64,000 nucleotides of DNA from positions 62,001-126,000 of the forward strand of contig NZ_SMBZ01000002.1 in the NCBI RefSeq assembly GCF_004342685.1. Direction: 5' to 3'. The notes beneath the pieces are model-generated. The model did no database searches. It saw nothing but the letters and a program-made list of their open reading frames with translations, and had not been told where the DNA came from. Shown here one piece after another: positions 10,679-20,641 of the stretch. The stretch comes from Sphingobacterium alimentarium (GTDB lineage Bacteria; Bacteroidota; Bacteroidia; Sphingobacteriales; Sphingobacteriaceae). Numbering within the stretch: the stretch's first letter is position 1; every line of letters starts with the position of its first letter. The position numbers and the translations under genes were made by a program.

Positions 10679-11863
10679 CTAGATAATTTCAGTTACCTGA
10701 CCAGCACCTACTGTACGACCACCTTCACGGATAGCGAAACGTAGACCTTTTTCCATTGCGATTGCGTTAATCAATTTAACAGTGATTGTAACGTTATCAC
10801 CTGGCATAACCATTTCAGTACCTTCTGGTAAAGAGATTTCACCTGTTACGTCAGTTGTACGGAAATAGAATTGAGGACGGTATTTGTTGAAGAATGGCGT
10901 GTGACGACCACCTTCTGCTTTTGATAATACGTAAACCTCAGCTTTGAAGTGATCGTGAGGAGTTACTGTACCTGGTTTAACGATAACCATACCACGTTTG
11001 ATATCAGTTTTCTCAATACCACGTAACAATAAACCTACGTTATCACCAGCCTCACCGTAATCTAAGATTTTACGGAACATCTCAACACCAGTTACTGTAG
11101 ATTTTAAGTTCTCAGCACCCATACCTAAGATTTCAACTGGATCACCAGAGTTGATTACACCTCTTTCGATACGACCTGTAGCAACTGTACCACGACCAGT
11201 GATTGAGAATACGTCCTCGATAGGCATCAAGAAAGGTAAGTCAGTCAAACGTGGAGGAATTGGAATGTAGTTATCTACAGCATCCATTAATTCCATGATT
11301 TTTTCAACCCACTCAGGCTCACCATTCAATGCACCTAAAGCAGAACCTTTGATTACAGGAATATCATCACCTGGGAATTCGTAGAATGATAATAATTCAC
11401 GAACTTCCATTTCAACTAAGTCTAATAATTCTGGATCATCAACTAAGTCAGTTTTGTTCATGAATACTACTAACGCAGGAACACCTACTTGGCGAGCCAA
11501 TAAGATGTGCTCACGAGTTTGAGGCATAGGACCATCAGTAGCAGCAACTACGATGATAGCACCGTCCATCTGAGCAGCACCAGTTACCATGTTTTTCACG
11601 TAATCGGCGTGACCTGGACAGTCAACGTGTGCATAGTGACGGTTAGCTGTTGAATACTCAACGTGCGCTGTGTTAATAGTGATACCACGTTCTTTTTCTT
11701 CAGGAGCAGAGTCAATTGAATCAAATGAACGAGCTTCTGATAAACCTTTATCAGCTAATACTTTAGTGATAGCTGCAGTTGTAGTAGTTTTACCGTGGTC
11801 AACGTGACCGATTGTACCTATGTTTAAGTGCGGTTTACTACGGTCAAATTTCTCTTTTGCCAT
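10679..11863 (-). CDS. tuf: Elongation factor Tu
   Basis: GTPase that delivers aminoacyl-tRNA to the ribosomal A site. It is 394 aa, full length. The G1 loop GHVDHGKT is at residues 19-26, then DCPGHADY (G3) and NKTDLVDD (G4). Domains 2 and 3 follow, ending in [13 protein letters not shown]. It lies downstream of four tRNA genes and upstream of tRNA-Trp-secE-nusG, a conserved Bacteroidota arrangement. The two strong promoters before the tRNA block probably drive it. Confidence 0.99.
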   Translation of the reverse strand: MAKEKFDRSKPHLNIGTIGHVDHGKTTTTAAITKVLADKGLSEARSFDSIDSAPEEKERGITINTAHVEYSTANRHYAHVDCPGHADYVKNMVTGAAQMDGAIIVVAATDGPMPQTREHILLARQVGVPALVVFMNKTDLVDDPELLDLVEMEVRELLSFYEFPGDDIPVIKGSALGALNGEPEWVEKIMELMDAVDNYIPIPPRLTDLPFLMPIEDVFSITGRGTVATGRIERGVINSGDPVEILGMGAENLKSTVTGVEMFRKILDYGEAGDNVGLLLRGIEKTDIKRGMVIVKPGTVTPHDHFKAEVYVLSKAEGGRHTPFFNKYRPQFYFRTTDVTGEISLPEGTEMVMPGDNVTITVKLINAIAMEKGLRFAIREGGRTVGAGQVTEII

Positions 11864-11935
11864 GTTTATGCGAATTAGTAATTATTAAATATTTCTTATT
11901 AAATTCTTTACAAAAATAATAAACTTATTGTATCG

Positions 11936-12007
<72 letters not shown>

Positions 12008-12095
12008 TTTTATAAAAGCTTATTTACGGAATTATGCCTCCACCTTACACATTTTGACCATGAAAGATAGAGACTGAAAAACCTTGAAAATTAAG

Positions 12096-12168
12096 AGCGG
12101 AAGACGAGGTTCGAACTCGCGACCTATAGCTTGGAAGGCTATCGCTCTACCAACTGAGCTACTTCCGC
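12096..12168 (-). tRNA. tRNA-Gly (anticodon TCC)
   Basis: The acceptor GCGGAAG pairs with CTTCCGC and the discriminator is T, as usual for glycine. The anticodon stem ATAGC/GCTAT holds CT-TCC-AA. It lies in the tRNA cluster leading into tuf. Confidence 0.96.
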
Positions 12169-12222
12169 TTTTGTTTACAATCTCAATTTTTTATGACTTA
12201 AATTGTAAACAACAATTTAGTG

Positions 12223-12303
12223 TGGAGGGAGAAGGATTCGAACCTTCGAAGCCGAAGCAACGGATTTACAGTCCGTCCCATTTGACCGCTCTGGAACCCC
12301 TCC
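12223..12303 (-). tRNA. tRNA-Tyr (anticodon GTA)
   Basis: 81-nt class II tRNA with a long variable arm. The acceptor GGAGGGG pairs with TCCCTCC and the discriminator is A. The anticodon stem CGGA/TCCG holds CT-GTA-AA. It lies in the same cluster upstream of tuf. Confidence 0.96.
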
Positions 12304-12326
12304 AGACCTGTGATGTCTCACATTTG

Positions 12327-12399
<73 letters not shown>

Positions 12400-12459
12400 T
12401 TTTATTTCTTTGTCTTATCAAACTCTCGAAGAACATCTACTCTCCCGGAGTAGCTGGTG

Positions 12460-12491
12460 CAAAGATAGAAAAATTCATTTCAAATTTGCAA
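12460..12491 (-). promoter_or_regulatory. Proximal promoter of the tRNA-tuf cluster
   Basis: On the minus strand TATCTTTG (12460-12467) is preceded by TTG at 12489-12491 with a 21-nt spacer. It lies about 60 nt before tRNA-Thr(TGT). Confidence 0.6.
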
Positions 12492-12585
12492 GAGAATTTA
12501 TTAAAAACTTTTTCTTACTTATTTCTTAAAGAACACAACCAAAAAACCCCGTTAATCTGACCGATACTGTTCGTTTTTGATGATG

Positions 12586-12615
12586 CAAAGATAGACACAG
12601 GATTTACATTTCAAA
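12586..12615 (-). promoter_or_regulatory. Distal promoter of the tRNA-tuf cluster
   Basis: On the minus strand TTTG (12612-12615), an 18-nt spacer, then TATCTTTG (12586-12593): a near-ideal Bacteroidota promoter. With the proximal copy it gives tandem promoters, as expected for a highly expressed tRNA and EF-Tu transcript. Confidence 0.65.
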
Positions 12616-12752
12616 AATATTTACTTAAAAAAATACACCTCTAAAAGTCATTAACCTGATATGCAGAACAATAATTTTTTGACAATAAATAAATCAGCCC
12701 GGTTAAAATGTTTTAATTTATATTTGAAACGTTGATTTTTAGCAAATGTTAT

Positions 12753-13892
12753 ATGAAAAAAGTTTTAATATTTTTTTTTAGCACAATCCTACTATTGCCC
12801 GCACAAGCGCAGCAATCCGATAATTTAATCCAAAAAATCATCAAAAAAGCATTTTCTACGGAGAAAGACAGCACACGTAAAGCCAGCTTTTTCATACTTC
12901 CCGCCTTTGCTTACGCACAAGAGACAGGAGCCGAATTCGGTGTCGCTGCCACCTACGACTTCTATCTCGACAAACAAGATATAAACAGCCGTACCTCCAA
13001 CATCACCCTCATCAGCACCATTACCACCAAAAGCCAAAAGAAAATAAATCTCAATGCCGACCTTTGGACTAAAAACAATGATTACCACGTCTTATTGGAA
13101 TTGCGTGCGCGGGACTGGCCCTTTAATTTTTATGGCTTAGGTAACGAAACTTGGAAAGCCGACGAAGATTATCTAGACCAAACCTTATATAGAGCCAAGG
13201 TAGATGTGGAGAAAAGAGTTATACCAAATCTGTATCTTGGGGTGAATGCCAGCTATGACAATTACAAAATCAAAGACGTAGAAGCTGGAGGCATATTCGA
13301 ATCCCACAGTATCTTGGGCAAAACGGGAGGCCAATACATGACTTTCGGAGTTTCCGCTTTATATGATACGCGCGATGTGACTACTTACACCAATAAAGGA
13401 ATCTATAGCCGACTCAAATATGCATTGGCTCCTGACCTATTTAGCGAAACAGATTTTACAGGATCATTATTTGAAGCAGATGTAAGAGCGTTTCATCCTT
13501 TGCACGAAAAGATCAATCTTGCGGCACAGGCGGTATACCGAGGCACATATGGTACGCAAACACCTTTCTATGCTATGCGCGACTTAGGAGGGGACATGAC
13601 TATGCGCGGTTATTACCTCGGACGCTACAAAGACAAAAATTACTTCGCGACGCAAGCCGAGTTGCGCTACCGTTTTCACCCGCGATTTGGCATCATGGGT
13701 TTCCTCGGTACAGGCACCACTTTTTCCGAACAGCACAAAGCGCGTTTTGTGCCGACATATGGAGGAGGATTCCGCTACTTCTACAGCATACAGCATAGCA
13801 GCAGCATCCGATTAGACTATGCATTTGGCGAAAAGAGAGCCGGCGAGGAAAGACAATCTGGATTTTACCTAAGTATAAGCGAAGCTTTTTAG
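12753..13892 (+). CDS. BamA/TamA-family outer-membrane beta-barrel protein
   Basis: Predicted outer-membrane barrel of the surface-antigen D15 (Omp85) superfamily. It has a signal peptide (MKKVLIFFFSTILLLPAQAQ) and a C-terminus ending in an aromatic strand (FYLSISEAF). The barrel signature GGDMTMRGYYLGRYKDKNYF is the family L6-loop element with its conserved RGY. At 379 aa it is a barrel with few or no POTRA domains, so it is not the essential BamA. I use the ATG at 12753; the TTG at 12732 would put charged sequence before the signal peptide. The cargo is unknown. Confidence 0.8.
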   Translation: MKKVLIFFFSTILLLPAQAQQSDNLIQKIIKKAFSTEKDSTRKASFFILPAFAYAQETGAEFGVAATYDFYLDKQDINSRTSNITLISTITTKSQKKINLNADLWTKNNDYHVLLELRARDWPFNFYGLGNETWKADEDYLDQTLYRAKVDVEKRVIPNLYLGVNASYDNYKIKDVEAGGIFESHSILGKTGGQYMTFGVSALYDTRDVTTYTNKGIYSRLKYALAPDLFSETDFTGSLFEADVRAFHPLHEKINLAAQAVYRGTYGTQTPFYAMRDLGGDMTMRGYYLGRYKDKNYFATQAELRYRFHPRFGIMGFLGTGTTFSEQHKARFVPTYGGGFRYFYSIQHSSSIRLDYAFGEKRAGEERQSGFYLSISEAF

Positions 13893-13895
13893 AAT

Positions 13896-14321
13896 TTAAT
13901 ACAATCTGTAAGGATAACGCAATTTAAAGGTTTCTTTGGGTTGTTCGGTCCGCTTGCACAGCACCCCAAATTCAAAGAAGTCAATCAGCACAATGAATCG
14001 TTGGTCAGCCTGCATAGCAGCCCAAAGGTTCTCCGCTTCTCCCCTATGTACATCTTTCAAAAAAATCATAAAGTAATCTTCTTGCAGTACGGCTATTTCA
14101 TCTACCGATATATCCTTTAAGCTTAACACCAGAAAATCTTCTTTCTGCTTATGCAATTGCTGCATATAGTACCACTGTATATCATCTATCAACGAAAAGC
14201 TGCGCGAAATGTTCTTATTATAAATTAACTCATCAGCAAGTGTATACACAAAAGGCGAATGGGTCCCATGTCTACTATTGGCCGTCAAATAATGAGCTAG
14301 TTTTTTAAGCAAATAAAACAT
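13896..14321 (-). CDS. Short methyltransferase-like protein lacking the SAM-binding core
   Basis: 141 aa. The N-terminus (SRHGTHSPFVYTLADELIYN) matches the start of a common Bacteroidota class I SAM methyltransferase family that opens with H-HSPFVY. The C-terminus (RFIVLIDFFEFGVLCKR followed by KETFKLRYPYRLY) resembles that family's end. Family members are usually above 210 aa, with a Rossmann core and a Gly-rich SAM motif between these parts; here no Gly-rich motif is visible. Either the core was lost or the middle has diverged beyond recognition. The gene is open and convergent with the barrel gene, with stops 3 nt apart. Catalytic activity is doubtful. Confidence 0.6.
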   Translation of the reverse strand: MFYLLKKLAHYLTANSRHGTHSPFVYTLADELIYNKNISRSFSLIDDIQWYYMQQLHKQKEDFLVLSLKDISVDEIAVLQEDYFMIFLKDVHRGEAENLWAAMQADQRFIVLIDFFEFGVLCKRTEQPKETFKLRYPYRLY

Positions 14322-14406
14322 GGAAGCAAAAATACAAATATTGTCATGCTTGATTCAAAAACCGCATATTGTTTTTTAAGTTAATCTATTTTATTAAATT
14401 TATATA

Positions 14407-15249
14407 ATGAATGAACAAGAACTTAAAGCGATAATATCCCTCTTAGATGATCCAGATATGGAGATTTTCAACCATGTTGAGCAGCAGCTTATTACTTTTG
14501 GTCCGGAAGTTATTCCTCAATTGGAAGCGTCTTGGGAGTCTTCGTTTGACCCATTATCCCAAACAAGGATTGAAAATATCATTCATAAAATCCAATTTGA
14601 TCAAATCAAAAACGATTTACAATTATGGGATTTAAAAAACAGTGAAGACTTATTGGACGGACTGCTGATCGTCAATCGATATCAATATCCTAACCTGGAC
14701 GAAAGTAATGTATTCCTGACCTTGGCTGACCTCAAGAGAAATGCGTGGTTTCAGCTCATGTATGATATGAGCCCCGTAGAAAAGGTAAAATTACTCAACA
14801 ACATCCTTTTTAGAGAGTATGGCCTTTCAGGCAACACAACAAATTATCACGACCCTCAAAACTCATTCATTCATAAAGTGCTGGAGAGCAAACGCGGTAA
14901 TCCCATTTCGCTTTCGTGCATCTATAGTATCATTGCCCAGCAATTGGATATACCGATCTATGGCGTCAATCTGCCCAAGCATTTCATCACTGCATATGTG
15001 GAAGACCTAAGTCAGCCACCATTGTTCTATATCAACCCTTTCAATAGAGGGCAGATCATGCATGAGAATGATATATATTCCTTCTTGAAACAATTGGATC
15101 TGCCACTGAGCGAAGAATATACGATGCCATGTACGAATAAAGCCATTATCAAACGCGTGCTTCGCAATTTAATAATGGCTTATGATAATATGGGAAATCC
15201 TCAGAAAAAGGAGGAAATCGATATCTTGTTAAAAATTATAGAAGAATAA
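14407..15249 (+). CDS. SirB1/transglutaminase-like family protein
   Basis: 280 aa, cytoplasmic (no signal). The central segment HKVLESKRGNPISLSCIYSI followed by LDIPIYGVNLPKHFITAY is the SirB1 (YchA-like) transglutaminase-fold signature, with candidate Cys and His residues (SLSC, PKHF). The N-terminal 90 residues resemble a HEAT-like helical segment. In proteobacteria relatives sit near prmC, but the biochemical role is not settled. It ends 1 nt from the stop of the convergent lipoprotein gene. Start ATG at 14407. Confidence 0.8.
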   Translation: MNEQELKAIISLLDDPDMEIFNHVEQQLITFGPEVIPQLEASWESSFDPLSQTRIENIIHKIQFDQIKNDLQLWDLKNSEDLLDGLLIVNRYQYPNLDESNVFLTLADLKRNAWFQLMYDMSPVEKVKLLNNILFREYGLSGNTTNYHDPQNSFIHKVLESKRGNPISLSCIYSIIAQQLDIPIYGVNLPKHFITAYVEDLSQPPLFYINPFNRGQIMHENDIYSFLKQLDLPLSEEYTMPCTNKAIIKRVLRNLIMAYDNMGNPQKKEEIDILLKIIEE

Positions 15250-15250
15250 T

Positions 15251-16345
15251 CTAATTCCGCGAATCCAAAGATAATCCGGCAGGGGTTGCACCATTCAAAT
15301 TAAGTGATTTATTCGGCGCCACATTACCTTCGTCTGTAATTTCAAAGCGCAGGACCAACTTGGCTTGTGAATCTGCTACATATATATACTTCCCATCCTC
15401 GAGTGGATCGATAGCGATATCCATCGGTCGCGTGAGGTTTGTTGCTACACCGCTAATCACACGAGTAGGTACAATATTTTTATTAGATACATGCGATGAA
15501 AAATTCTCAAAAATCAAAATACGACCATCACCAACAGCACTTCCGGTACCCTCGTAGTCTGTCAATACCATTATATCCTTTATTTTGGAATACGCCATGC
15601 CACGTAGATTTCTCGATCCGGTCACGGTCAGTGTGTATGATGGTGTGATATTCAGAATAGAGTCCGTTTTTTCTACAAATTGATTGGTCATATTATTAAA
15701 CACGACTAAACCGCCTTCATTACCCGTCTTCACCATTAAAACATCCTTCTCATCAATATACATCCCCCATGGAACGAAATTTAAGGGCACTCTAAAGTTT
15801 GGAACTTTAAATCCTCCTGAGTTCCGTGGATTCAGAAAAACGAATAAATCGCCGAATTGATTCCCAGCACCTTGATTCAAGGCCAGCAAAAATTCAGAAC
15901 TTGCATTAATACCACTATTGACGATGGTGTGAAACAATCCACGTACGTTATCAAATTTTCTGTTTGCTAGCCTGCCAGATGGTGAGACTACCCCGGCATC
16001 ATTAATACGCAACACGTGGATAGCTGTATCATTCAATCCTGGCGTGTTGATACCAGCCTGAAATAGTGCACCACTATTCAACGGTGAAAAATGAATAGTG
16101 CGTCCTCCCCGCACGGTAGAGCCATAAGATGTTAGCGCAGCAAATGAATTCTCACTAGCAGCAGAGTCAATTACCCAGATGTTATTAACCTGCGTAGCGG
16201 CCCCCGGCTCATAATCCGAAGTCGACACATATAATCTGGAGATAATTTTATTTGGATTCACAGCAGGCTCATCGTCGTCACGCTGACAAGAAGCGAAACC
16301 TATGAATAATAAGGGTACAATATAGAATAAAATATTTCTGCACAT
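15251..16345 (-). CDS. Predicted lipoprotein with beta-propeller-like repeats
   Basis: 364 aa. The N-terminus has a lipoprotein signal with the lipobox Cys at residue 20 (FIGFASC), followed by acidic residues. The body contains repeats resembling NHL/YncE-type blades, for example TRPMDIAIDPLEDGKYIYVA followed by DSQAKLVLRFEI. Such proteins often bind ligands or partners at the cell surface. I see no catalytic signature and make no functional claim. It is convergent with the SirB1-family gene and divergent from queH. Confidence 0.65.
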   Translation of the reverse strand: MCRNILFYIVPLLFIGFASCQRDDDEPAVNPNKIISRLYVSTSDYEPGAATQVNNIWVIDSAASENSFAALTSYGSTVRGGRTIHFSPLNSGALFQAGINTPGLNDTAIHVLRINDAGVVSPSGRLANRKFDNVRGLFHTIVNSGINASSEFLLALNQGAGNQFGDLFVFLNPRNSGGFKVPNFRVPLNFVPWGMYIDEKDVLMVKTGNEGGLVVFNNMTNQFVEKTDSILNITPSYTLTVTGSRNLRGMAYSKIKDIMVLTDYEGTGSAVGDGRILIFENFSSHVSNKNIVPTRVISGVATNLTRPMDIAIDPLEDGKYIYVADSQAKLVLRFEITDEGNVAPNKSLNLNGATPAGLSLDSRN

Positions 16346-16493
16346 ATAATTAACCTAAGTTCAATGAATACAAATGTATAATTTTTGCGTGTAACAATTC
16401 ATACGAAAATACTAATCTAAACGCGACAATATTGAAATAACTTTTAAAAGCCATAAGATTTCCGTAAAATTGCAAAGGAATATCATAATCGAT

Positions 16494-17156
16494 ATGGATA
16501 CTAAAAAAGAATTAGTAAGAGAAAAACTGGAACTTCCTAACGAAGGCAAAAAATTGCTTTTGCACTCCTGCTGTGCCCCCTGTGCGGGCGAGGTGATGGA
16601 GGCTTTAATCTCTTCGGATATAGATTTCACCATATACTTCTACAATCCGAACATACATCCACGCAAGGAATATGACATCCGTAAAGAAGAAAACATACGT
16701 TTTGCGGAGAAACACAATATTCCTTTTATAGATGCAGACTATGATGTGGATCATTGGTTCGAATTGGCCAAAGGTATGGAGCACGAGCCTGAAAGAGGAA
16801 GCAGATGCACAATGTGCTTTGATATGCGCTTCGAGAAAACAGCAGAGTATGCTGCAGCCAACGGATTTGACGTAATATCGAGCTCATTAGGTATTTCAAG
16901 ATGGAAAAACATGGAGCAAATCAATGACTGTGGTCTGCGTGCTGCTTCGCGTCACCCTAATATGGAATATTGGACATTCAACTGGCGCAAAAAAGGAGGT
17001 TCTTCTCGCATGCTTGAAATCAGCAAGAGAGAGAAATTCTATATGCAAGAGTACTGTGGCTGTGCATATTCCCTTCGCGACACCAATAAGTGGCGTATGG
17101 CAAATGGCCGTGATAAAATCGAATTGGGTGTCAAATATTATGGGGATGAAGAATAA
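16494..17156 (+). CDS. queH: Epoxyqueuosine reductase QueH
   Basis: Catalyses the last step of queuosine tRNA modification, reducing epoxyqueuosine to queuosine. It is the cobalamin-independent alternative to QueG. 220 aa from ATG 16494; the TTG at 16470 is a poorer start. Cys motifs of the DUF208/QueH family are intact: [10 protein letters not shown] near the N-terminus, RCTMCFDMR in the middle and EYCGCAYS near the C-terminus. They bind an iron-sulfur cluster and a second metal. No other queuosine gene is adjacent, and the gene appears monocistronic. Confidence 0.93.
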   Translation: MDTKKELVREKLELPNEGKKLLLHSCCAPCAGEVMEALISSDIDFTIYFYNPNIHPRKEYDIRKEENIRFAEKHNIPFIDADYDVDHWFELAKGMEHEPERGSRCTMCFDMRFEKTAEYAAANGFDVISSSLGISRWKNMEQINDCGLRAASRHPNMEYWTFNWRKKGGSSRMLEISKREKFYMQEYCGCAYSLRDTNKWRMANGRDKIELGVKYYGDEE

Positions 17157-17172
17157 TTATTTCATAAAATAA

Positions 17173-17203
17173 TTGCATCCTTAAATTTAAAACATTAATT
17201 TTG
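17173..17203 (+). promoter_or_regulatory. Promoter of yceD-rpmF
   Basis: TTG (17173-17175), a 20-nt spacer, then TAATTTTG (17196-17203). The start site would fall near 17210, close to the GTG start of the next gene, leaving a very short leader. Confidence 0.55.
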
Positions 17204-17222
17204 CAGGCTCAAATACAAGATT

Positions 17223-17759
17223 GTGAAGTATCTAAAACAATATAGAATTCCCTTTTCGGGACTAGCGGCGGGAAAACACGATTTTGAGTTTGAGATAAAC
17301 GATAAGTTCTTTGACTGCTACGAGCATTCATTAGTAAAAAAGGGTGAATTGACAGCAAAAGTATCTCTTCAAAAACAAGAGGGTATGCTAATTGTCAATT
17401 TTGACATCAACGGTACGATCAAACTTACTTGCGATGTATGCTTAGCCGAATTCGACGCCCCAGTTTCATTTCAAGAACGCTTGATAGTGAAATTTGTAAA
17501 TGAAGAATGGGACCAAGAGACAGATGAGGTTATTATCTTGAACAAGACAGATCACGAGCTAGATATAGCGACGCTGTTGTACGAGTACATCAATGTTCAA
17601 GTACCTTATTACGCTAAGTGTTCTGAGCAAGGTGTAAACATCACCTGCGATCCTGAAATGCTGGCAAAAATCAGTACAGAAGAAGATACTCAATCGGATA
17701 TTGAGACAGAAAACATTGACCCGCGTTGGGCAGCACTAAAGAATATTAAAAACAATTAA
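17223..17759 (+). CDS. YceD family protein (DUF177)
   Basis: 178 aa. The DUF177/YceD family lies next to rpmF in most bacteria and is linked to 23S rRNA accumulation. The conserved LTCDVCLAEFDAPV with a CxxC pair is at about residues 65-78, followed by acidic sequence. A second Cys pair (KCSEQGVNITC) occurs near residue 140. The start appears to be GTG at 17223. rpmF follows after 15 nt, the conserved pairing. Confidence 0.88.
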   Translation: MKYLKQYRIPFSGLAAGKHDFEFEINDKFFDCYEHSLVKKGELTAKVSLQKQEGMLIVNFDINGTIKLTCDVCLAEFDAPVSFQERLIVKFVNEEWDQETDEVIILNKTDHELDIATLLYEYINVQVPYYAKCSEQGVNITCDPEMLAKISTEEDTQSDIETENIDPRWAALKNIKNN

Positions 17760-17774
17760 AAAACATAATACGAG

Positions 17775-17966
17775 ATGGCACATCCAAAACGTAAAACTTC
17801 GAAATCAAGAAGAGACAAAAGAAGAACGCACTATAAGGCTGAGAGACCTACATTGACAGTATGTAAAGAAACAGGTGCTGTACACGTACCACACAAAGCG
17901 TACGAAGTTGATGGCAACTTATATTACAACGGTAAATTAATCGTTGAAAGCGCTACAGCTGTCTAA
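17775..17966 (+). CDS. rpmF: 50S ribosomal protein L32
   Basis: 63 aa basic protein of the large subunit, starting MAHPKRKTSKSRRDKRRTHY, the family signature. Only one Cys (CKETG) is present rather than the four of the zinc-binding form. It follows yceD closely and precedes plsX after a terminator-like hairpin. Confidence 0.98.
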   Translation: MAHPKRKTSKSRRDKRRTHYKAERPTLTVCKETGAVHVPHKAYEVDGNLYYNGKLIVESATAV

Positions 17967-17980
17967 AAATATCTTTAGAT

Positions 17981-18037
17981 AAAACATCCCAAATTAAGTG
18001 AAAAATTTATTTTTTTGCTTTACTTTGGGATGTTTTT
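17981..18037 (+). terminator. Terminator after rpmF
   Basis: A 13-bp outer stem (AAAACATCCCAAA at 17981-17993 with its complement at 18024-18036) encloses a second AT-rich stem and is followed by T residues. It separates rpmF from plsX, possibly only partially. Confidence 0.7.
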
Positions 18038-18068
18038 GCGTATTATTGAAGTAGAAAAATAATAACGG

Positions 18069-19007
18069 ATGAAGATAGGATTAGACGTTCTTGGAGGGGA
18101 TTATGCCCCTAAATCAACTATTTTAGGTGCTATTGAAGCACAAAAAAGTCTTTCGGGAGACCAACGATTAGTTTTGTTTGGAGACCAAGAAGACACCATT
18201 AAACGCATAGCAGAGGCCGGAGCAGATCCTTCATTATTTGATTATGTACATGCTCCCGAAGTAATCTCTATGCACGAGCATCCCACCAAAGCTATTACAC
18301 AAAAACCTAACTCGAGCATAGCTAAAGGTTTTGAACACCTTAAAAATGGTGAAATAGACTCTTTTTCGTCCGCAGGTAATACAGGTGCTATGCTGGTCGG
18401 CGCCATGTTCAGCGTGAAAACAATTCCAGGAGTGATACGTCCTGCTATTGCCACGAATGTTCCCAAACTCAAAGAAAGCTTCGGTATTCTTTTGGATGTA
18501 GGCGCGAATGCTGACTGCAAGCCCGAAATGTTAAACCAATTTGCACTACTGGGAAGTCTGTATGCCGAATACGTATACGGCATCGAAAATCCAAAAGTCG
18601 GATTATTAAATATCGGCGAAGAAGAAGAAAAAGGTAATGCTCTTACCATCTCAACCTACCCTTTACTCAAATCTAACCCTAAAATTAATTTCATAGGCAA
18701 TGCCGAAGGCCGCGATTTATTTTCGGATCATGCTGATGTATACGTCTGTGATGGATATACCGGCAATGTGGTTCTAAAATTAGCCGAATCATTTTATGTA
18801 GTTACTTTGAAAAAAGGTTTTAAAGATGATTTCTTTGATAGATTCAACTATGAGCAATATGGTGGAAGCCCGATCCTAGGTGTAAATGCACCTGTAATTA
18901 TAGGTCATGGTATCTCCTCGCCTCTTGCAATTAAAAATATGGTATTACTATCTAAAGGTATGATCGAATCGAAATTTATCGATAAGATGAAAACTGCTTT
19001 TAACTAA
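18069..19007 (+). CDS. plsX: Phosphate acyltransferase PlsX
   Basis: Converts acyl-ACP to acyl-phosphate, the acyl donor for the first step of phospholipid synthesis through PlsY. It is 312 aa, full length, starting MKIGLDVLGGDYAPKSTI. Typical segments include SAGNTGAMLVGAMF and VCDGYTGNVVLKLAES. fabH follows after 6 nt, the widespread plsX-fabH arrangement that couples fatty-acid and phospholipid synthesis. Confidence 0.98.
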   Translation: MKIGLDVLGGDYAPKSTILGAIEAQKSLSGDQRLVLFGDQEDTIKRIAEAGADPSLFDYVHAPEVISMHEHPTKAITQKPNSSIAKGFEHLKNGEIDSFSSAGNTGAMLVGAMFSVKTIPGVIRPAIATNVPKLKESFGILLDVGANADCKPEMLNQFALLGSLYAEYVYGIENPKVGLLNIGEEEEKGNALTISTYPLLKSNPKINFIGNAEGRDLFSDHADVYVCDGYTGNVVLKLAESFYVVTLKKGFKDDFFDRFNYEQYGGSPILGVNAPVIIGHGISSPLAIKNMVLLSKGMIESKFIDKMKTAFN

Positions 19008-19013
19008 CATTAT

Positions 19014-20003
19014 ATGTCTAAAATTCACGCAGCTATAACGGCGGTAAACGGATATGTTCCTGATTACATATTAACAAACAAGGAACTCGAAACAATGGTA
19101 GATACGAATGACGAATGGATCGTCACTCGTACTGGTATTAAAGAACGTCGTATCCTAAAAGGAGAAGGATTAGCTACCTCAGATCTTGCTGTACCTGCAG
19201 TAAAAGGTCTACTTGAAAAGAGAGGTATTTCCGCAGATGAAATTGAATTAATCATCTTCTGCACCAGTACTCCAGATATGTTGTTTCCAGCAACGGCAAA
19301 CATTCTAGCAGACAAAATTGGCGCTACAAAAGCCTACGGATATGACTTGCAAGCCGCATGTTCAGGCTTTTTATTTGGCTTGACGACAGGCGTACAATTC
19401 ATCGAATCAGGCAAGCACAAGAAAGTACTTGTAGTGGGCGCAGACAAGATGTCTTCAGTAGTAAACTACGAAGACAGAAATACTTGCATCCTATTTGGTG
19501 ATGGATGTGGAGTTGTATTGTTAGAGCCGAATGAAGAAGGTTACGGTATACAAGATACTTTATTAAAAACAGATGGTTCAGGCGGACAGTTCCTTAATAT
19601 AAAAGGTGGTGGCTCGTTAAATCCTGCTTCCCATGCGACGGTAGATGCTGGATTGCACTACGCATACCAAGAAGGACGTACTGTTTTCAAATTTGCTGTT
19701 ACAAACATGGCAGATGTGGCACACGAAATCATGGTACGCAATGATCTTACAGCAGATGATGTAGCCTGGTTAGTACCACACCAAGCCAACAAAAGAATCA
19801 TCGACGCTACAGCAGAGCGTGCAGGATTACCAGAAGATAAAGTAATGGTAAATATCCATAAATATGGCAATACCACGAGTGCAACTATCCCAATGTGTCT
19901 TTGGGAATGGGAAAATCAGCTTAAAAAAGGTGACAATTTAATATTGGCAGCTTTTGGTGGTGGATTTACTTGGGGGTCTGTTTATTTGAAATGGGCTTAC
20001 TAG
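19014..20003 (+). CDS. fabH: 3-oxoacyl-ACP synthase III (KAS III)
   Basis: Starts fatty-acid elongation by condensing acyl-CoA with malonyl-ACP. It is 329 aa. The catalytic Cys lies in [12 protein letters not shown] (about residue 116), His in [11 protein letters not shown], and Asn in [12 protein letters not shown]. The Gly-rich [16 protein letters not shown] closes the protein. It sits between plsX and accB, so it belongs to the fatty-acid initiation block. No defect seen. Confidence 0.98.
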   Translation: MSKIHAAITAVNGYVPDYILTNKELETMVDTNDEWIVTRTGIKERRILKGEGLATSDLAVPAVKGLLEKRGISADEIELIIFCTSTPDMLFPATANILADKIGATKAYGYDLQAACSGFLFGLTTGVQFIESGKHKKVLVVGADKMSSVVNYEDRNTCILFGDGCGVVLLEPNEEGYGIQDTLLKTDGSGGQFLNIKGGGSLNPASHATVDAGLHYAYQEGRTVFKFAVTNMADVAHEIMVRNDLTADDVAWLVPHQANKRIIDATAERAGLPEDKVMVNIHKYGNTTSATIPMCLWEWENQLKKGDNLILAAFGGGFTWGSVYLKWAY

Positions 20004-20076
20004 CATACATCATTTTTTACTATATTTACCGACTAATTTCTAATTAATAATTAACATTTTGAAAAAACCTACTATC

Positions 20077-20559
20077 ATGAGTATGGACATTAAACAAATT
20101 CAAGACTTGATTAAATTCGTATCCAAATCAGGTGTGAATGAAGTATCGATCGAGGAAAAAGATTTCAAAATCACGATAAAGACAAATCAAGAACCAACCT
20201 ATGTAACGGCAAGCATTCCAGCAGCTATTCCTGCTACAGCGCCTGTACAAGCGGTTCCTGCACAACCAGCAGCGGTATCTACACCTGCGGCTCCAGCGGC
20301 AGCAGATGACGAGTCTAAATTCATCACTGTGAAATCACCAATGATTGGTACTTTCTACCGTTCACCAGGTCCAGACAAAGGTTCATTTGTCAACGTAGGT
20401 GATGAGATTTCGGCAGGTAAAGTGTTGTGTATAATCGAAGCAATGAAATTATTCAACGAGATTGAATCTGAAGTATCTGGTAAAATCGTTAAAATATTAG
20501 TGAACGACGCACAACCAGTGGAATACGATCAGCCATTATTCTTAGTTGATCCAAGCTAA
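20077..20559 (+). CDS. accB: Biotin carboxyl carrier protein of acetyl-CoA carboxylase
   Basis: Carries the biotin that shuttles CO2 in acetyl-CoA carboxylase. 160 aa from ATG 20077 ([15 protein letters not shown]); the TTG at 20059 or the ATG at 20083 are alternatives. An Ala/Pro-rich linker spans roughly residues 45-85. The biotinyl domain carries the acceptor lysine in [14 protein letters not shown]. accC follows after an 82-nt gap containing a small hairpin, giving the standard accB-accC pair. Confidence 0.97.
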   Translation: MSMDIKQIQDLIKFVSKSGVNEVSIEEKDFKITIKTNQEPTYVTASIPAAIPATAPVQAVPAQPAAVSTPAAPAAADDESKFITVKSPMIGTFYRSPGPDKGSFVNVGDEISAGKVLCIIEAMKLFNEIESEVSGKIVKILVNDAQPVEYDQPLFLVDPS

Positions 20560-20564
20560 TCTCT

Positions 20565-20585
20565 AGCTGCTTAGGCAGCTTTTTG
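20565..20585 (+). terminator. Small hairpin between accB and accC
   Basis: 6-bp stem AGCTGC/GCAGCT with a TTAG loop followed by TTTTTG. It is probably a weak terminator or attenuator, allowing more accB than accC transcript. Confidence 0.5.
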
Positions 20586-20641
20586 AGTTTAATAGTACTA
20601 GCTGTCATCACCTAGTACATTGGTATAATTAGTCATTCATT

